NCBI RefSeq assembly: GCF_900491745.1
Contig: NZ_UETR01000019.1
Span: 1-58,719, forward strand
Direction of reading: 5' to 3'
Source of the DNA: Amarolinea aalborgensis
GTDB taxonomy: Bacteria; Chloroflexota; Anaerolineae; SSC4; Amarolineaceae
DNA: 58,719 nt
Below, piece by piece: positions 1-8,156 of the stretch. Made by a program: the position numbers and the translations under genes. Within the stretch, counting starts at the first letter, position 1. Each line of letters starts with the position of its first letter. A model generated the notes under the pieces. That model ran no database searches. It saw nothing but the letters and a program-made list of their open reading frames with translations, and was not told the DNA's origin.

Positions 1-2
1 TG

Positions 3-890
3 ATTGTGCCCGGAGATTACTTCGACGCGTTCAACACCTTGCGCGCCATCGAGCAGGAACGGTGCACCGCCCTCTATGGCGTGCCGGCTATGTTCATCGC
101 CGAGTTGAGCGACGCGCGCCTGTCATCGTTTGACCTGACGTCCCTGCGCACCGGCATCATGGCCGGCAGTCCTTGCCCCATCGCGCTGACCCGACGGGTG
201 GTGGCAGAGATGGGCGTGCGTGAGCTGACCATCGCGTACGGCTTGACCGAAGCCAGCCCGATTGTGACGCAGACGCGTGTGACCGATCCTCCGGTGCGGC
301 GCATCACCACCGTGGGCAAACCCCTGCCCGGGGTCGAAGTCCGCCTGGTTGACCCGGTGAGCCGCCAGGATGTGGCGGTCGGCGGCTACGGTGAATTATG
401 GACGCGCAGCCCGATGGTGATGCCGGGCTACTTTGCCATGCCAGACGCGACGGCCGACGCCATTGATGCCGACGGCTGGCTGCACACCGGCGACCTGGCG
501 ATGATAGATCGTGACGGGTACTATCACATCACCGGACGCATGCGCGACATGATCATTCGCGGCGGCGAGAACATCTACCCGCGCGAGATCGAAGACTTCC
601 TCGACACCCATCCAAAAATCGCGCAGGTGCAGGTCATCGGCGTGCCAGATCTGAAATACGGAGAGGAAGTCATGGCGTGGATTCAACTGCGCGCGGGTGA
701 ATCGGCCACGGTCGAGGAGATTCGCAGCTTCTGCCGCGGCCAGATTGCCAACTACAAGATTCCGCGCTACATTCGTTTCGTGAGCGACTTCCCGTCCACG
801 GCCACGGGTAAGGTTCGCAAGAACGTCATGCGCGAGATGGCCATCGCTGAGTTGGGGCTGCAGGCGCTGGAGGCCATCGAAACGGCCTGA
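3..890 (+). CDS. AMP-forming acyl-CoA synthetase, C-terminal part (5' end outside window)
   Basis: This is the C-terminal ~295 residues of an ANL-superfamily acyl-CoA synthetase, which adenylates a carboxylic acid with ATP and transfers the acyl group to CoA in the cytoplasm. The reading frame is open to the left edge, so the P-loop region is outside the window. Visible family motifs are AYGLTEASP (A5 region), GELWTRSP, WLHTGDLAMIDRDGYYHITGR (A7/A8 hinge with the ATP-ribose Asp), RGGENIYPREIE and, near the end, TATGKVRKN with the A10 lysine expected to contact the adenylate. The layout resembles FadD-like medium/long-chain ligases, but substrate cannot be told from this part. The stop codon is followed within a few bases by the first structured-repeat array, so there is no ordinary 3' intergenic region. 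Family assignment is firm; substrate is unknown. Confidence 0.93.
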   Translation: MVPGDYFDAFNTLRAIEQERCTALYGVPAMFIAELSDARLSSFDLTSLRTGIMAGSPCPIALTRRVVAEMGVRELTIAYGLTEASPIVTQTRVTDPPVRRITTVGKPLPGVEVRLVDPVSRQDVAVGGYGELWTRSPMVMPGYFAMPDATADAIDADGWLHTGDLAMIDRDGYYHITGRMRDMIIRGGENIYPREIEDFLDTHPKIAQVQVIGVPDLKYGEEVMAWIQLRAGESATVEEIRSFCRGQIANYKIPRYIRFVSDFPSTATGKVRKNVMREMAIAELGLQALEAIETA

Positions 891-1940
891 GGAGGCGGCA
901 TCCCCTTGCGAAGGCTGGCTGCACGGCGCATCGCCGGGCAAGCCGAAATCTCCCACTGCGACGCAACAGCCTTACACGGCCGGCCTTCGCAAGGTTGGTT
1001 GGTTCTGTGGTGACCAACCCTCGCAGGGATGCGTGGACATCACGGCGCCAGCCGGAGCCGACGCTGCGTGACTTTGAGTGCGCTGACCGGTCGCAGCCCT
1101 GCGAGGGGGCGACGTCCCCTTGCGAAGGCTGGCTGCACGGCGCATCGCCGGGCAAGCCGAAATCTCGCCCCGCGGCGCAGCCGCGTTACCGGGCGCGCCT
1201 TCGCAAGGTTGGCCCCGCACGACCAACCCTCGCAGGGATACGTGGACATCACGACGCCAGCCGGAGACGGCGCTGCGTGACTTTGAGTGCGCTGACCGGT
1301 CGCAGCCCTGCGAGGGGGCGGCGTCCCCTTGCGAAGGCTGGCTGCACGGCGCATCGCCGGGCAAGCCGAAATCTCGCCTCGCGGCGCAGCCGCGTTACCG
1401 GGCGAGCCTTCGCAAGGTTGGCCCCGCGCGACCAACCCTCGCAGGGCTGCGTGGACATCACGACGCCAGCCGGAGACGGCGCTGCGTGACTTTGAGTGCG
1501 CTGACCGGTCGCAGCCCTGCGAGGGGGCGACGTCCCCTTGCGAAGGCTGGCTGCGCCGCACATCCCCGGGCAAGCCGAAATCTCGCCCCGCGGCGCAGCC
1601 GCGTTACCGGGCGAGCCTTCGCAAGGTTGGCCCCGCGCGACCAACCCTCGCAGGGCTGCGTGGACATCACGACGCCAGCCGGAGCCGACGCTGCGTGACT
1701 TTGAGTGCGCTGACCGGTCGCAGCCCTGCGAGGGGGCGGCGCCCCCTTGCGAAGGTTGGCTGCGCCGCACATCCCCGGGCAAGCCGAAATCTCGCCTCGC
1801 GGCGCAGCCGCGTTACCGGGCGAGCCTTCGCAAGGTTGGCCCCGCGCGACCAACCCTCGCAGGGATACGTGGACATCACGGCGCCAGCCGGAGACGGCGC
1901 TGCGTGACTTTGAGTGCGCTGACCGGTCGCAGCCGCGAGG
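891..1940 (+). repeat. Structured ~209-bp tandem repeat, array 1 (about 5 units)
   Basis: Five head-to-tail units begin at about 901, 1115, 1324, 1533 and 1742 (spacings 214, 209, 209, 209). Each unit has four conserved blocks: A (CCTTGCGAAGGC), B (GCCTTCGCAAGG), C (CCAACCCTCGCAGGG) and D (CGCAGCCCTGCGAGGG). A is the reverse complement of B, and CCCTCGCAGGG in C is the reverse complement of the matching part of D, so a unit can fold as two stems with ~60-nt loops. B and C can also pair through GGTTGG/CCAACC. The first unit has a different B-C segment (TTCTGTGG) from the other four. The period is not a multiple of three, and the open frames across it on both strands are repeat artefacts, not genes. 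Confidence 0.93.
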
Positions 1941-2443
1941 CAACGGCTATGCTTGGAAGCACACTGGAATTTTCACCACATCTTGATGCGCTAACCGTTG
2001 CTACTGTATCCTTAGGTACTCGTTCGCCATCTCTGTTCCCCGTAACTATCCTATTCCTATCTTGGTTTTGGTAGGCCGCCCTTTTATCCAGGGCGTTTCC
2101 CAGCGAGAACCCTTGATTTAGACAAACATACGCATGTACGCGCCACGTGTCTTTCGTATGTTAGCGACTGGGGCCGCTCCTGTCAGCCGCGATTGCCGGC
2201 AGCTTGACGCTGGCTCAGACCGGCGGCGCGTCTCGGCTTGGAAACACGGTCAACCAAACGGAGAGGAGGTGACACTGCACATCGTTTTTCTCTGTCAAAC
2301 CAATCAGCAGCCGTCGTAAGGTGATGGATAGGCAGCATCGAATCGCGTTTTCAGTAGACGGTCTCCGCCTGCGTCCACCACCGCCGCTCCTCGATAGATA
2401 GTCTGTCGTCCCATTACAATGTATGCGCAAGGAGTATCCGATC
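1941..2443. other. Non-coding stretch before the protease gene
   Basis: About 500 bases with lower GC than the surroundings. No credible gene is seen: the short open frames lack a ribosome-binding site and family resemblance. A TACAAT at 2415-2420 could be a -10 box for the downstream gene, but no good -35 accompanies it. Confidence 0.5.
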
Positions 2444-5038
2444 ATGCAACGCAACAGATTCCCTGTGGTGCTCATCTTTCTGGTCATGCTCACTCTGCTG
2501 GCCGCGACCGTGGTTGCCCAGGCCCAGACCGCACAGAACAACTCGCCCTCGCGGTCTAGTCAACCTGCAGCTCCGGCGGGGCCTGAATCAGTCGCTTCGG
2601 CCATTCAACGGCTGACCCAGGGCGCCGACGGCGACGTCATCGTCAGCTATCGTGCAGCCACGGGCATGGCCAGCTTCATCCGCGTCTCCAAAGGCGGCGA
2701 TTTGATGCCCACTGGCAGCGGCCAGGCGCCGGAGGCCAAGTCCATGGCTTTCCTCACCGATTTCGGCGCGGCCTTTGGCCTGACTGACATCTACGCTCAG
2801 TTGCTGCCCACGGGCCGCCAGACCGATGGGTATGGCGCCACGCACTTCTCCTACAATCAAGTGCAGAACGGCGTGCCAGTCTTCGGCAGCTTCCTCAAGA
2901 CGCACCTGGACGCCAATGGCAAGCTGACCGCGGCCAACGGCGCCATCGTCCCCGGCATCAAGATCAGCACGACGCCAACGATCTCTGCCAGCAGCGCCGA
3001 TGCGACCGCTGTCGCGGCCGTGACCGGAGACGTGCGGGTGCTGAACTCCCGTCTCCTGGTTTACCGCGAAGGGCTGCTGCAAGACACGCCTAACGGCGCC
3101 GACCACCTGGTTTACGAAGTCGAAGTCGGCAATGGCAGCACGATTCGCGAGTTCGTCTACGTTGACGCCCACACCGGCGCCATCGTAGATCGAATCAACG
3201 GCATCGAGAATGGCGACACATCTCCCACGGCTCTTTCCCGTCAGCTTTCCGAGACCAGCCTGGCCAACGTGGTGTGGACCAACCCGCCCGATCCGGATCC
3301 GATCCCGGGCGGATGGGCCGGCGGCACCGCGCAGCAGATCATTGACTGGAACAATGAGGCATCGGGCTCCAAGGAGAGCTACAACCTGTTCGGCAGCATG
3401 GCAGGCCGGGATTCCTACAACAACGCCGGCGCGATGATGCGCACGGTCAACAACGACCCCGGCATTTCCTGCCCCAACGCCAACTGGAACGGCACCAGCA
3501 CCAACTACTGCACCGGCGTCACCTCCGACGACGTTGTCTCGCACGAGTGGGGCCACGCCTACACTGAATACACCAGCAACCTCATCTACGCCTGGCAGCC
3601 CGGCGCCATGAACGAGTCCTACTCCGACATCTGGGGTGAGACGGTGGACCTGATCAACGGCCGCGGCAGCGACACCCCCGGCGGCCCGCGCGCCTCTGAC
3701 GGCAGCGCCTGTTCAACCTTGGGCGCCGGCACCCCCAGCACGGACGTGACCTATCGCTGGCTGATGGGCGAGGATTCGACAGCCTTCGGCGGCGCGATTC
3801 GCGACCTATGGCGGCCTGAGTGCTATGGCGACCCCGGCCGGGTATCTTCAGCCAGTTACACCTGCAGCACCGCCGACGGCGGCGGCGTGCATACCAACTC
3901 CGGTGTGCCCAACCATACGTATGCGTTGCTGGTTGACGGCGGCACCTATAACGCCCAGACCGTCACCGGCCTGGGCCTGACCAAGGCGGCGCATATCTTC
4001 TGGCGCGCGCAGTCCACCTACCTGGGGCCGGCCTCAGGCTTCCCTGACCTGGCGAGCGCGCTGGCGCAGTCGTGCACCGACCTGTTGGGCGTGAACCTGA
4101 ACGCGCTCAGCACCAGCAATGCCACTCCGACGCCCTCCGGCCAGATCATCACGGCGGCCGACTGCATCGAGGTGGCTGATGCCACGGCGGCGACACAGCT
4201 CACTACGCCGCCTACTCAGTGCAACTTCCAGCCGTTGCTCAACCCCAACGCGCCCGCGCTGTGCAGCGGCGGTCCGGTCAACACGATCTGGAACGATCCC
4301 TTCACCAACGGCATCGGCGCCTGGACGCTCAGCCACAACTTCCCCTACATCACGCCGATTGACTGGACTGCTGCGACGCCGCCCACCCCCTCGCCGGGCA
4401 GCGGCGGACTGGCTGCTTTCGGCGCCGATCCCAACACCGGCAACTGCTCTGGCGCCGCCGGCGATAACTCGGGCGTCATGCAGATGACCAGCCCGGTCAT
4501 TCAGATCCCGGCCGGCATCGTCACGCCGCGCTTGAGCTTCAACCATTGGGTCGCGACCGAGTTCCGCTATGATGGCGGCAACCTCAAGATCAGCGTCAAC
4601 GGCGGAGCCTTCACGTTAGTTCCACAGGCTGCGTACACCTTCAATGTCCCCAACACAACCTTGTACACGGCGGGACAGGGCAACACGAACCCGCTGGCCA
4701 GTCAGCGCGCCTTCACCGGCAGCGACGGCGGCAGCGTCTCCGGCAGCTGGGGCCAGTCGCAGATCAACCTGCTGGCGGCCGGCGTTGCGCCCGGCAACAC
4801 GATTCAACTGCGCTATGACATGGGCATGGACGGCTGCGGCGGCCTCTTCGGCTGGTACGTGGACGACGTCAATGTCTACGCGTGCGAGGGCGTGCCCACT
4901 GGCGTAACCTTAAGCAGTGTGGCCGCGCGCCCCGAGTCGCCAGCGCCGTTTGCCACGGCGATCCCGCTCGTCGCTCTACCGCTGGCGTCCGGCCTGGCGC
5001 TGGCTGCAGCGTATGTGGCGCGGCGGCGGAGACGGTAA
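2444..5038 (+). CDS. Secreted thermolysin-type (M4) metalloprotease with C-terminal anchor
   Basis: Predicted exported zinc endopeptidase of 864 residues. I chose ATG 2444 rather than the in-frame ATG at 2423 because AAGGAG at 2429-2434 sits nine bases before it and the resulting N-terminus is a clean signal peptide. Domains in order: signal peptide (1-30), FTP/PepSY-type propeptide (~60-250), M4 catalytic domain with HEWGH at 367-371 (zinc ligands H367 and H371, catalytic E368), GAMNESYSD with third ligand E391, and VHTNSGVPNH with H483 matching the thermolysin transition-state histidine. After ~600 comes a MAM/immune-inhibitor-A-like beta domain ending GWYVDDVNVY. The last ~40 residues are TGVTLSSV, a hydrophobic segment and RRRR, which suggests a cell-surface anchor. 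The H371 to E391 spacing is exactly that of thermolysin. Activity is very likely; the anchor role is inferred. Confidence 0.93.
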   Translation: MQRNRFPVVLIFLVMLTLLAATVVAQAQTAQNNSPSRSSQPAAPAGPESVASAIQRLTQGADGDVIVSYRAATGMASFIRVSKGGDLMPTGSGQAPEAKSMAFLTDFGAAFGLTDIYAQLLPTGRQTDGYGATHFSYNQVQNGVPVFGSFLKTHLDANGKLTAANGAIVPGIKISTTPTISASSADATAVAAVTGDVRVLNSRLLVYREGLLQDTPNGADHLVYEVEVGNGSTIREFVYVDAHTGAIVDRINGIENGDTSPTALSRQLSETSLANVVWTNPPDPDPIPGGWAGGTAQQIIDWNNEASGSKESYNLFGSMAGRDSYNNAGAMMRTVNNDPGISCPNANWNGTSTNYCTGVTSDDVVSHEWGHAYTEYTSNLIYAWQPGAMNESYSDIWGETVDLINGRGSDTPGGPRASDGSACSTLGAGTPSTDVTYRWLMGEDSTAFGGAIRDLWRPECYGDPGRVSSASYTCSTADGGGVHTNSGVPNHTYALLVDGGTYNAQTVTGLGLTKAAHIFWRAQSTYLGPASGFPDLASALAQSCTDLLGVNLNALSTSNATPTPSGQIITAADCIEVADATAATQLTTPPTQCNFQPLLNPNAPALCSGGPVNTIWNDPFTNGIGAWTLSHNFPYITPIDWTAATPPTPSPGSGGLAAFGADPNTGNCSGAAGDNSGVMQMTSPVIQIPAGIVTPRLSFNHWVATEFRYDGGNLKISVNGGAFTLVPQAAYTFNVPNTTLYTAGQGNTNPLASQRAFTGSDGGSVSGSWGQSQINLLAAGVAPGNTIQLRYDMGMDGCGGLFGWYVDDVNVYACEGVPTGVTLSSVAARPESPAPFATAIPLVALPLASGLALAAAYVARRRRR

Positions 5039-5154
5039 TTTCGTGAGATAGGGGCAGAAAGCAGAGAGCGTGACTGATCAAGAAGGAAGCTTGAGGCCCA
5101 CTTACTCTATTTTCCACCTTGTCTGACCGCCGTGGACGCGGCGATCAATCAAAG

Positions 5155-5189
5155 AACCGGATGGGTCCCACGATCCATCCGGTTTTTTT
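5155..5189 (+). terminator. Rho-independent terminator after the protease gene
   Basis: Perfect 10-bp stem AACCGGATGG / CCATCCGGTT with a 10-nt loop, followed directly by a run of seven T. It lies 116 bases past the protease stop codon and just before repeat array 2. Confidence 0.9.
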
Positions 5190-5217
5190 GACCAATTGCC
5201 AACTGCGACCGCTGGGT

Positions 5218-5661
5218 CTTGTCGCAGCCCTGCGAGGGGCGGCACCCCCTTGCGAAGGCTGGCTGCACGGCGCATCGCAGGGCAAGCCGAAATCTCGCCC
5301 CGCGGCGCAGCAGCGTTACCGGGCGGGCCTTCGCAAGGTTGGCCCCGCACGACCAACCCTCGCAGGGCTGCGTGGACATCACGGCGCCAGCCGGAGCCGA
5401 CGCTGCGTGACTTTGAGTGCGCTGACCAGTCGCAGCCCTGGGGGCGACCTCCCCTTGCGAAGGCTGGCTGGACGACAGATCATCGGGCAAGCCAAGATCA
5501 CCCTTTTCGGCTTTTGCTCCTTACACGGCGGGCCTTCGCAAGGTTGGTTGGTTCTGTGGCGACCAACCCTCGCAGGGATTTGTGGACATCAGTCCGTCGG
5601 CGTGTGGCGACGTTGCGCGCCTCTGAGTGCGTCCTCCGGTCGCAGCCCTGCGAGGGGGCAT
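5218..5661 (+). repeat. Structured ~209-bp repeat, array 2 (about 2 units, cut by the IS)
   Basis: Same A-B-C-D unit and orientation as array 1. It starts with a D block near 5221. One standard unit follows (A block near 5250) and then one unit of a second type (A block near 5452) whose A-B loop (GGACGACAGATCATCGGG) and C-D loop (GTCCGTCGGCGTGTGG) differ while the four blocks are kept. The array ends at the insertion point of the IS element; the missing continuation resumes at 6977. Confidence 0.9.
5651..5661 (+). repeat. Target-site duplication, left copy
   Basis: CGAGGGGGCAT, identical to 6977-6987 on the far side of the IS. Removing the IS and one copy restores a D-A junction like those in other repeat units. 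Confidence 0.88.
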
Positions 5662-6976
5662 CTTTCGGGGGTAGGTTTTTTTGAGAAGAGTGAGCGAAAC
5701 AGCGTGACTTCGTGTAAGATAGAGTTTACCAAACAACCTATCATACTGGAGGTCACAGATGTCTCGCTCAGAATCATTGTTGCAGTGGACGACATGCGTG
5801 TCAAGTAATCTGCCTCAGTTATCAGTAAGTCAGGCCCGGGTGCTGGCGTGGTGGAGTTTTGGGATCGCGATGACGGGCAGTTGTGGGCGCTACACGGTGG
5901 CAACCTTTCTCGGTCTGCTGAGCGGACAGAAAGTGGCCACGGTGGAGCAACGGCTGTATGAATGGTGCCTGGATGCCAAAGACAAGGGCGGGAAGCAGCG
6001 GCAAGAACTGGTCCTCAGCACCTGCCAGTTGGCGCTGCTGCAGTGGATCATCCGCTTGTGGGTGGGCACGCAGTTGGCCTTGACCCTGGATGCCACGAGC
6101 CTGGGGGATCGATTTGTGGTTCTGGCCGTGAGCGTGGTCTACCGCGGGTGTGGGATTCCTGTGGCCTGGACGGTCTTGCCGGCTGGCGCCAAAGGCGCAT
6201 GGCGCAAGGAATGGCTGCGCCTGCTGCGCTTGTTGCGCCCGGCCGTGCCCCCAGAGTGGACGGTGATTGTCCTGGCGGATCGGGGCTTGTATGCGGGCTG
6301 GCTCTATCGTCGGATTGTACGACTGCACTGGCATCCCTTCCTGCGCATCAACAATGGCTCGAAGTTTCGGCCCCAAGGCCGTGCGCACTGGTACTGGCTC
6401 AAAGACTTGATTGGTACTGTCGGCCACCAGTGGCAGGGCCGCGGTAGTTGCTTCAAACATCCCGCCAGCCGCCTGGAATGTACGCTGCTTGCCTGGTGGA
6501 GCGAAGCCAACGAGGACCCCTGGTTTGTTCTCACCGATCTCTCACCGACCCAGTCGTCCGTTACCTGGTATGGCCTGCGCTCCTGGTGTGAGCAAGGCTT
6601 CAAGTGCAACAAGCGCGGCGGCTGGCAATGGCAGTTGACCCGCATGCACCATCCCGAGCGTGCCGCACGCCTCTGGCTCGCCCTGGCGGTCGCCACCCTT
6701 TGGATGGTCAGTGTTGGCACCGAGCTCGAATGCCGGACCAACCTTGACGACCCAGACCTGCCCGACCTGCAGGCCTTGCTTGACCACAAACCTGTGCGTC
6801 GTATCCGCCTCCACCGCTTGGGTCGCCTCTGGCTCTTGGTCGAGGCCATCGCACGCCAAGCACTTCACCTGCCACGACAACTTTTACCGGAACCGTGGCC
6901 GGCGCCACTTTCACCGACACAAGCTGTACTGGCACCCTGTCCGGAGGTGCCGCCATGAAAAACCTACCCCCGAAAG
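5662..6976 (+). mobile_element. Intact IS4-family insertion sequence (1315 bp)
   Basis: The element is bounded by perfect 19-bp terminal inverted repeats: CTTTCGGGGGTAGGTTTTT at 5662-5680 and its reverse complement at 6958-6976. It is flanked by an 11-bp direct repeat (CGAGGGGGCAT), which could be read as up to 13 bp because adjoining bases also match. It carries one transposase gene that is intact and ends at the right inverted repeat. Length, inverted repeats and duplication size fit the IS4 family. It inserted inside a structured-repeat unit at the D-A junction, so it is younger than that array. Confidence 0.93.
5759..6958 (+). CDS. IS4-family DDE transposase
   Basis: A 399-residue transposase that cuts and joins the element's ends. 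The catalytic acids are visible as D111 in LTLDATSLGDR, D174 in VLADRGLY and E278 in YGLRSWCEQGFKCNK. The last segment fits the Y-(2)-R-(3)-E-(6)-K signature of the IS4 family exactly (Y271, R274, E278, K285). GGAGG lies about ten bases before the ATG. The stop codon overlaps the first base of the right inverted repeat, so the coding region fills the element. No frameshift or missing catalytic residue is seen, so it may still be active. Closest subgroup within IS4 is not determined. Confidence 0.93.
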   Translation: MSRSESLLQWTTCVSSNLPQLSVSQARVLAWWSFGIAMTGSCGRYTVATFLGLLSGQKVATVEQRLYEWCLDAKDKGGKQRQELVLSTCQLALLQWIIRLWVGTQLALTLDATSLGDRFVVLAVSVVYRGCGIPVAWTVLPAGAKGAWRKEWLRLLRLLRPAVPPEWTVIVLADRGLYAGWLYRRIVRLHWHPFLRINNGSKFRPQGRAHWYWLKDLIGTVGHQWQGRGSCFKHPASRLECTLLAWWSEANEDPWFVLTDLSPTQSSVTWYGLRSWCEQGFKCNKRGGWQWQLTRMHHPERAARLWLALAVATLWMVSVGTELECRTNLDDPDLPDLQALLDHKPVRRIRLHRLGRLWLLVEAIARQALHLPRQLLPEPWPAPLSPTQAVLAPCPEVPP

Positions 6977-6987
6977 CGAGGGGGCAT
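6977..6987 (+). repeat. Target-site duplication, right copy
   Basis: CGAGGGGGCAT, matching 5651-5661; it continues directly into the A block of the interrupted repeat unit. Confidence 0.88.
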
Positions 6988-8050
6988 CCCCTTGCGAAGG
7001 CTGGCTGCTCCACGCTACGTTGGGCAAGCCGAAATCGCCCTCTTTGGCTCTTGCTCCTTACACGTCGGGCCTTCGCAAGGTTGGTTGGTTCTGTGGCGAC
7101 CAACCCTCGCAGGGATTTGTGGACATCAGTCCGTCGGCGTGTGGCGACGTCGCGTGCCTCTGAGTGCGTTGTCCGGCCGCAGCCCTGCGAGGGGCGGCGC
7201 CCCCTTGCGAAGGCTGGCTGCACGGCGCATCGCCGGGCAAGCCGAAATCTCGCCCCGCGGCGCAGCAGCGTTACCGGGCGGGCCTTCGCAAGGTTGGCCC
7301 CGCACGACCAACCCTCGCAGGGATACGTGGACATCACGACGCGAGCCGGCGACGGCGCTGCGTGACTTTGAGTGCGCTGACCGGTCGCAGCCCTGCGAGG
7401 GGGCGACCTCCCCTTGCGAAGGCTGGCTGGACGACAGATCATCGGGCAAGCCAAGATCACCCTTTTCGGCTTTTGCTCCTTACACGGCGGGCCTTCGCAA
7501 GGTTGGTTGGTTCTGTGGCGACCAACCCTCGCAGGGATTTGTGGACATCAGTCCGTCGGCGTGTGGCGACGTTGCGCGCCTCTGAGTGCGTCCTCCGGTC
7601 GCAGCCCTGCGCGGGGGCATCCCCTTGCGAAGGCTGGCTGCACGGCGCATCGCCGGGCAAGCCGAAATCTCGCCCCGCGGCGCAGCCGCGTTACCGGGCG
7701 GGCCTTCGCAAGGTTGGCCCCGCACGACCAACCCTCGCAGGGATACGTGGACATCACGACGCCAGCCGGAGCCGACGCTGCGTGACTTTGAGTGCGCTGA
7801 CCGGCCGCAGCCCTGCGCGGGGGCATCCCCTTGCGAAGGCTGGCTGCACGGCGCATCGCAGGGCAAGCCGACATCTCGCCCCGCGGCGCAACAGCGTTAC
7901 CGGGCGGGCCTTCGCAAGGTTGGCCCCGCACGACCAACCCTCGCAGGGCTGCGTGGACATCACGGCACCAGCCGGAGCCGACGCTGCGTGACTTTGAGTG
8001 CGCTGACCAGTCGCAGCCCTGCGAGGGGCGGCATCCCCTTGCGAAGGCTG
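6977..8050 (+). repeat. Structured ~209-bp repeat, array 3 (5 units plus a partial)
   Basis: Continuation of array 2 after the IS. A blocks lie near 6989, 7201, 7410, 7621, 7828 and 8036 (spacings 212, 209, 211, 207, 208). Units at 6989 and 7410 are of the second loop type, the others of the first type, so types alternate. The unit starting at 7410 is nearly identical over its whole length to the one starting at 5452. Two units have a D block with CCCTGCGCGGG instead of CCCTGCGAGGG. The array stops at 8050, about nine bases before the promoter of the next gene. Open frames here are artefacts. Confidence 0.93.
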
Positions 8051-8058
8051 CTTTGAAG

Positions 8059-8087
8059 TTGACGCATCGGCGTAATTGTCCTATACT
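8059..8087 (+). promoter_or_regulatory. Sigma-70-type promoter for the 8157 gene
   Basis: TTGACG, a 17-base spacer and TATACT. It begins about nine bases after the end of repeat array 3 and leaves a leader of ~63 bases with AAGGAG at 8146-8151. Confidence 0.8.
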
Positions 8088-8156
8088 GCGACCCACGATT
8101 GCCGCCCGATTTCCCCCACACCTCTCTGTTTCTTTTCAGGCTTGGAAGGAGTTCAC

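Noticed and set aside
995..2074. Many overlapping open frames of 80-190 codons on both strands across the first repeat array
   Set aside because: They follow the 209-bp period, appear in every frame because the GC-rich repeat lacks stops, have no ribosome-binding sites and resemble no family. Same for 5102-5808, 6708-8096, 42345-44034 and 45846-46449.
2134..2319. Small plus-strand gene before the protease
   Set aside because: No ribosome-binding site, no recognisable domain and lower GC than coding sequence here.
891..8050. CRISPR array
   Set aside because: The period is ~209 bp and the whole unit is conserved, with no short repeat separated by unique spacers and no cas genes.
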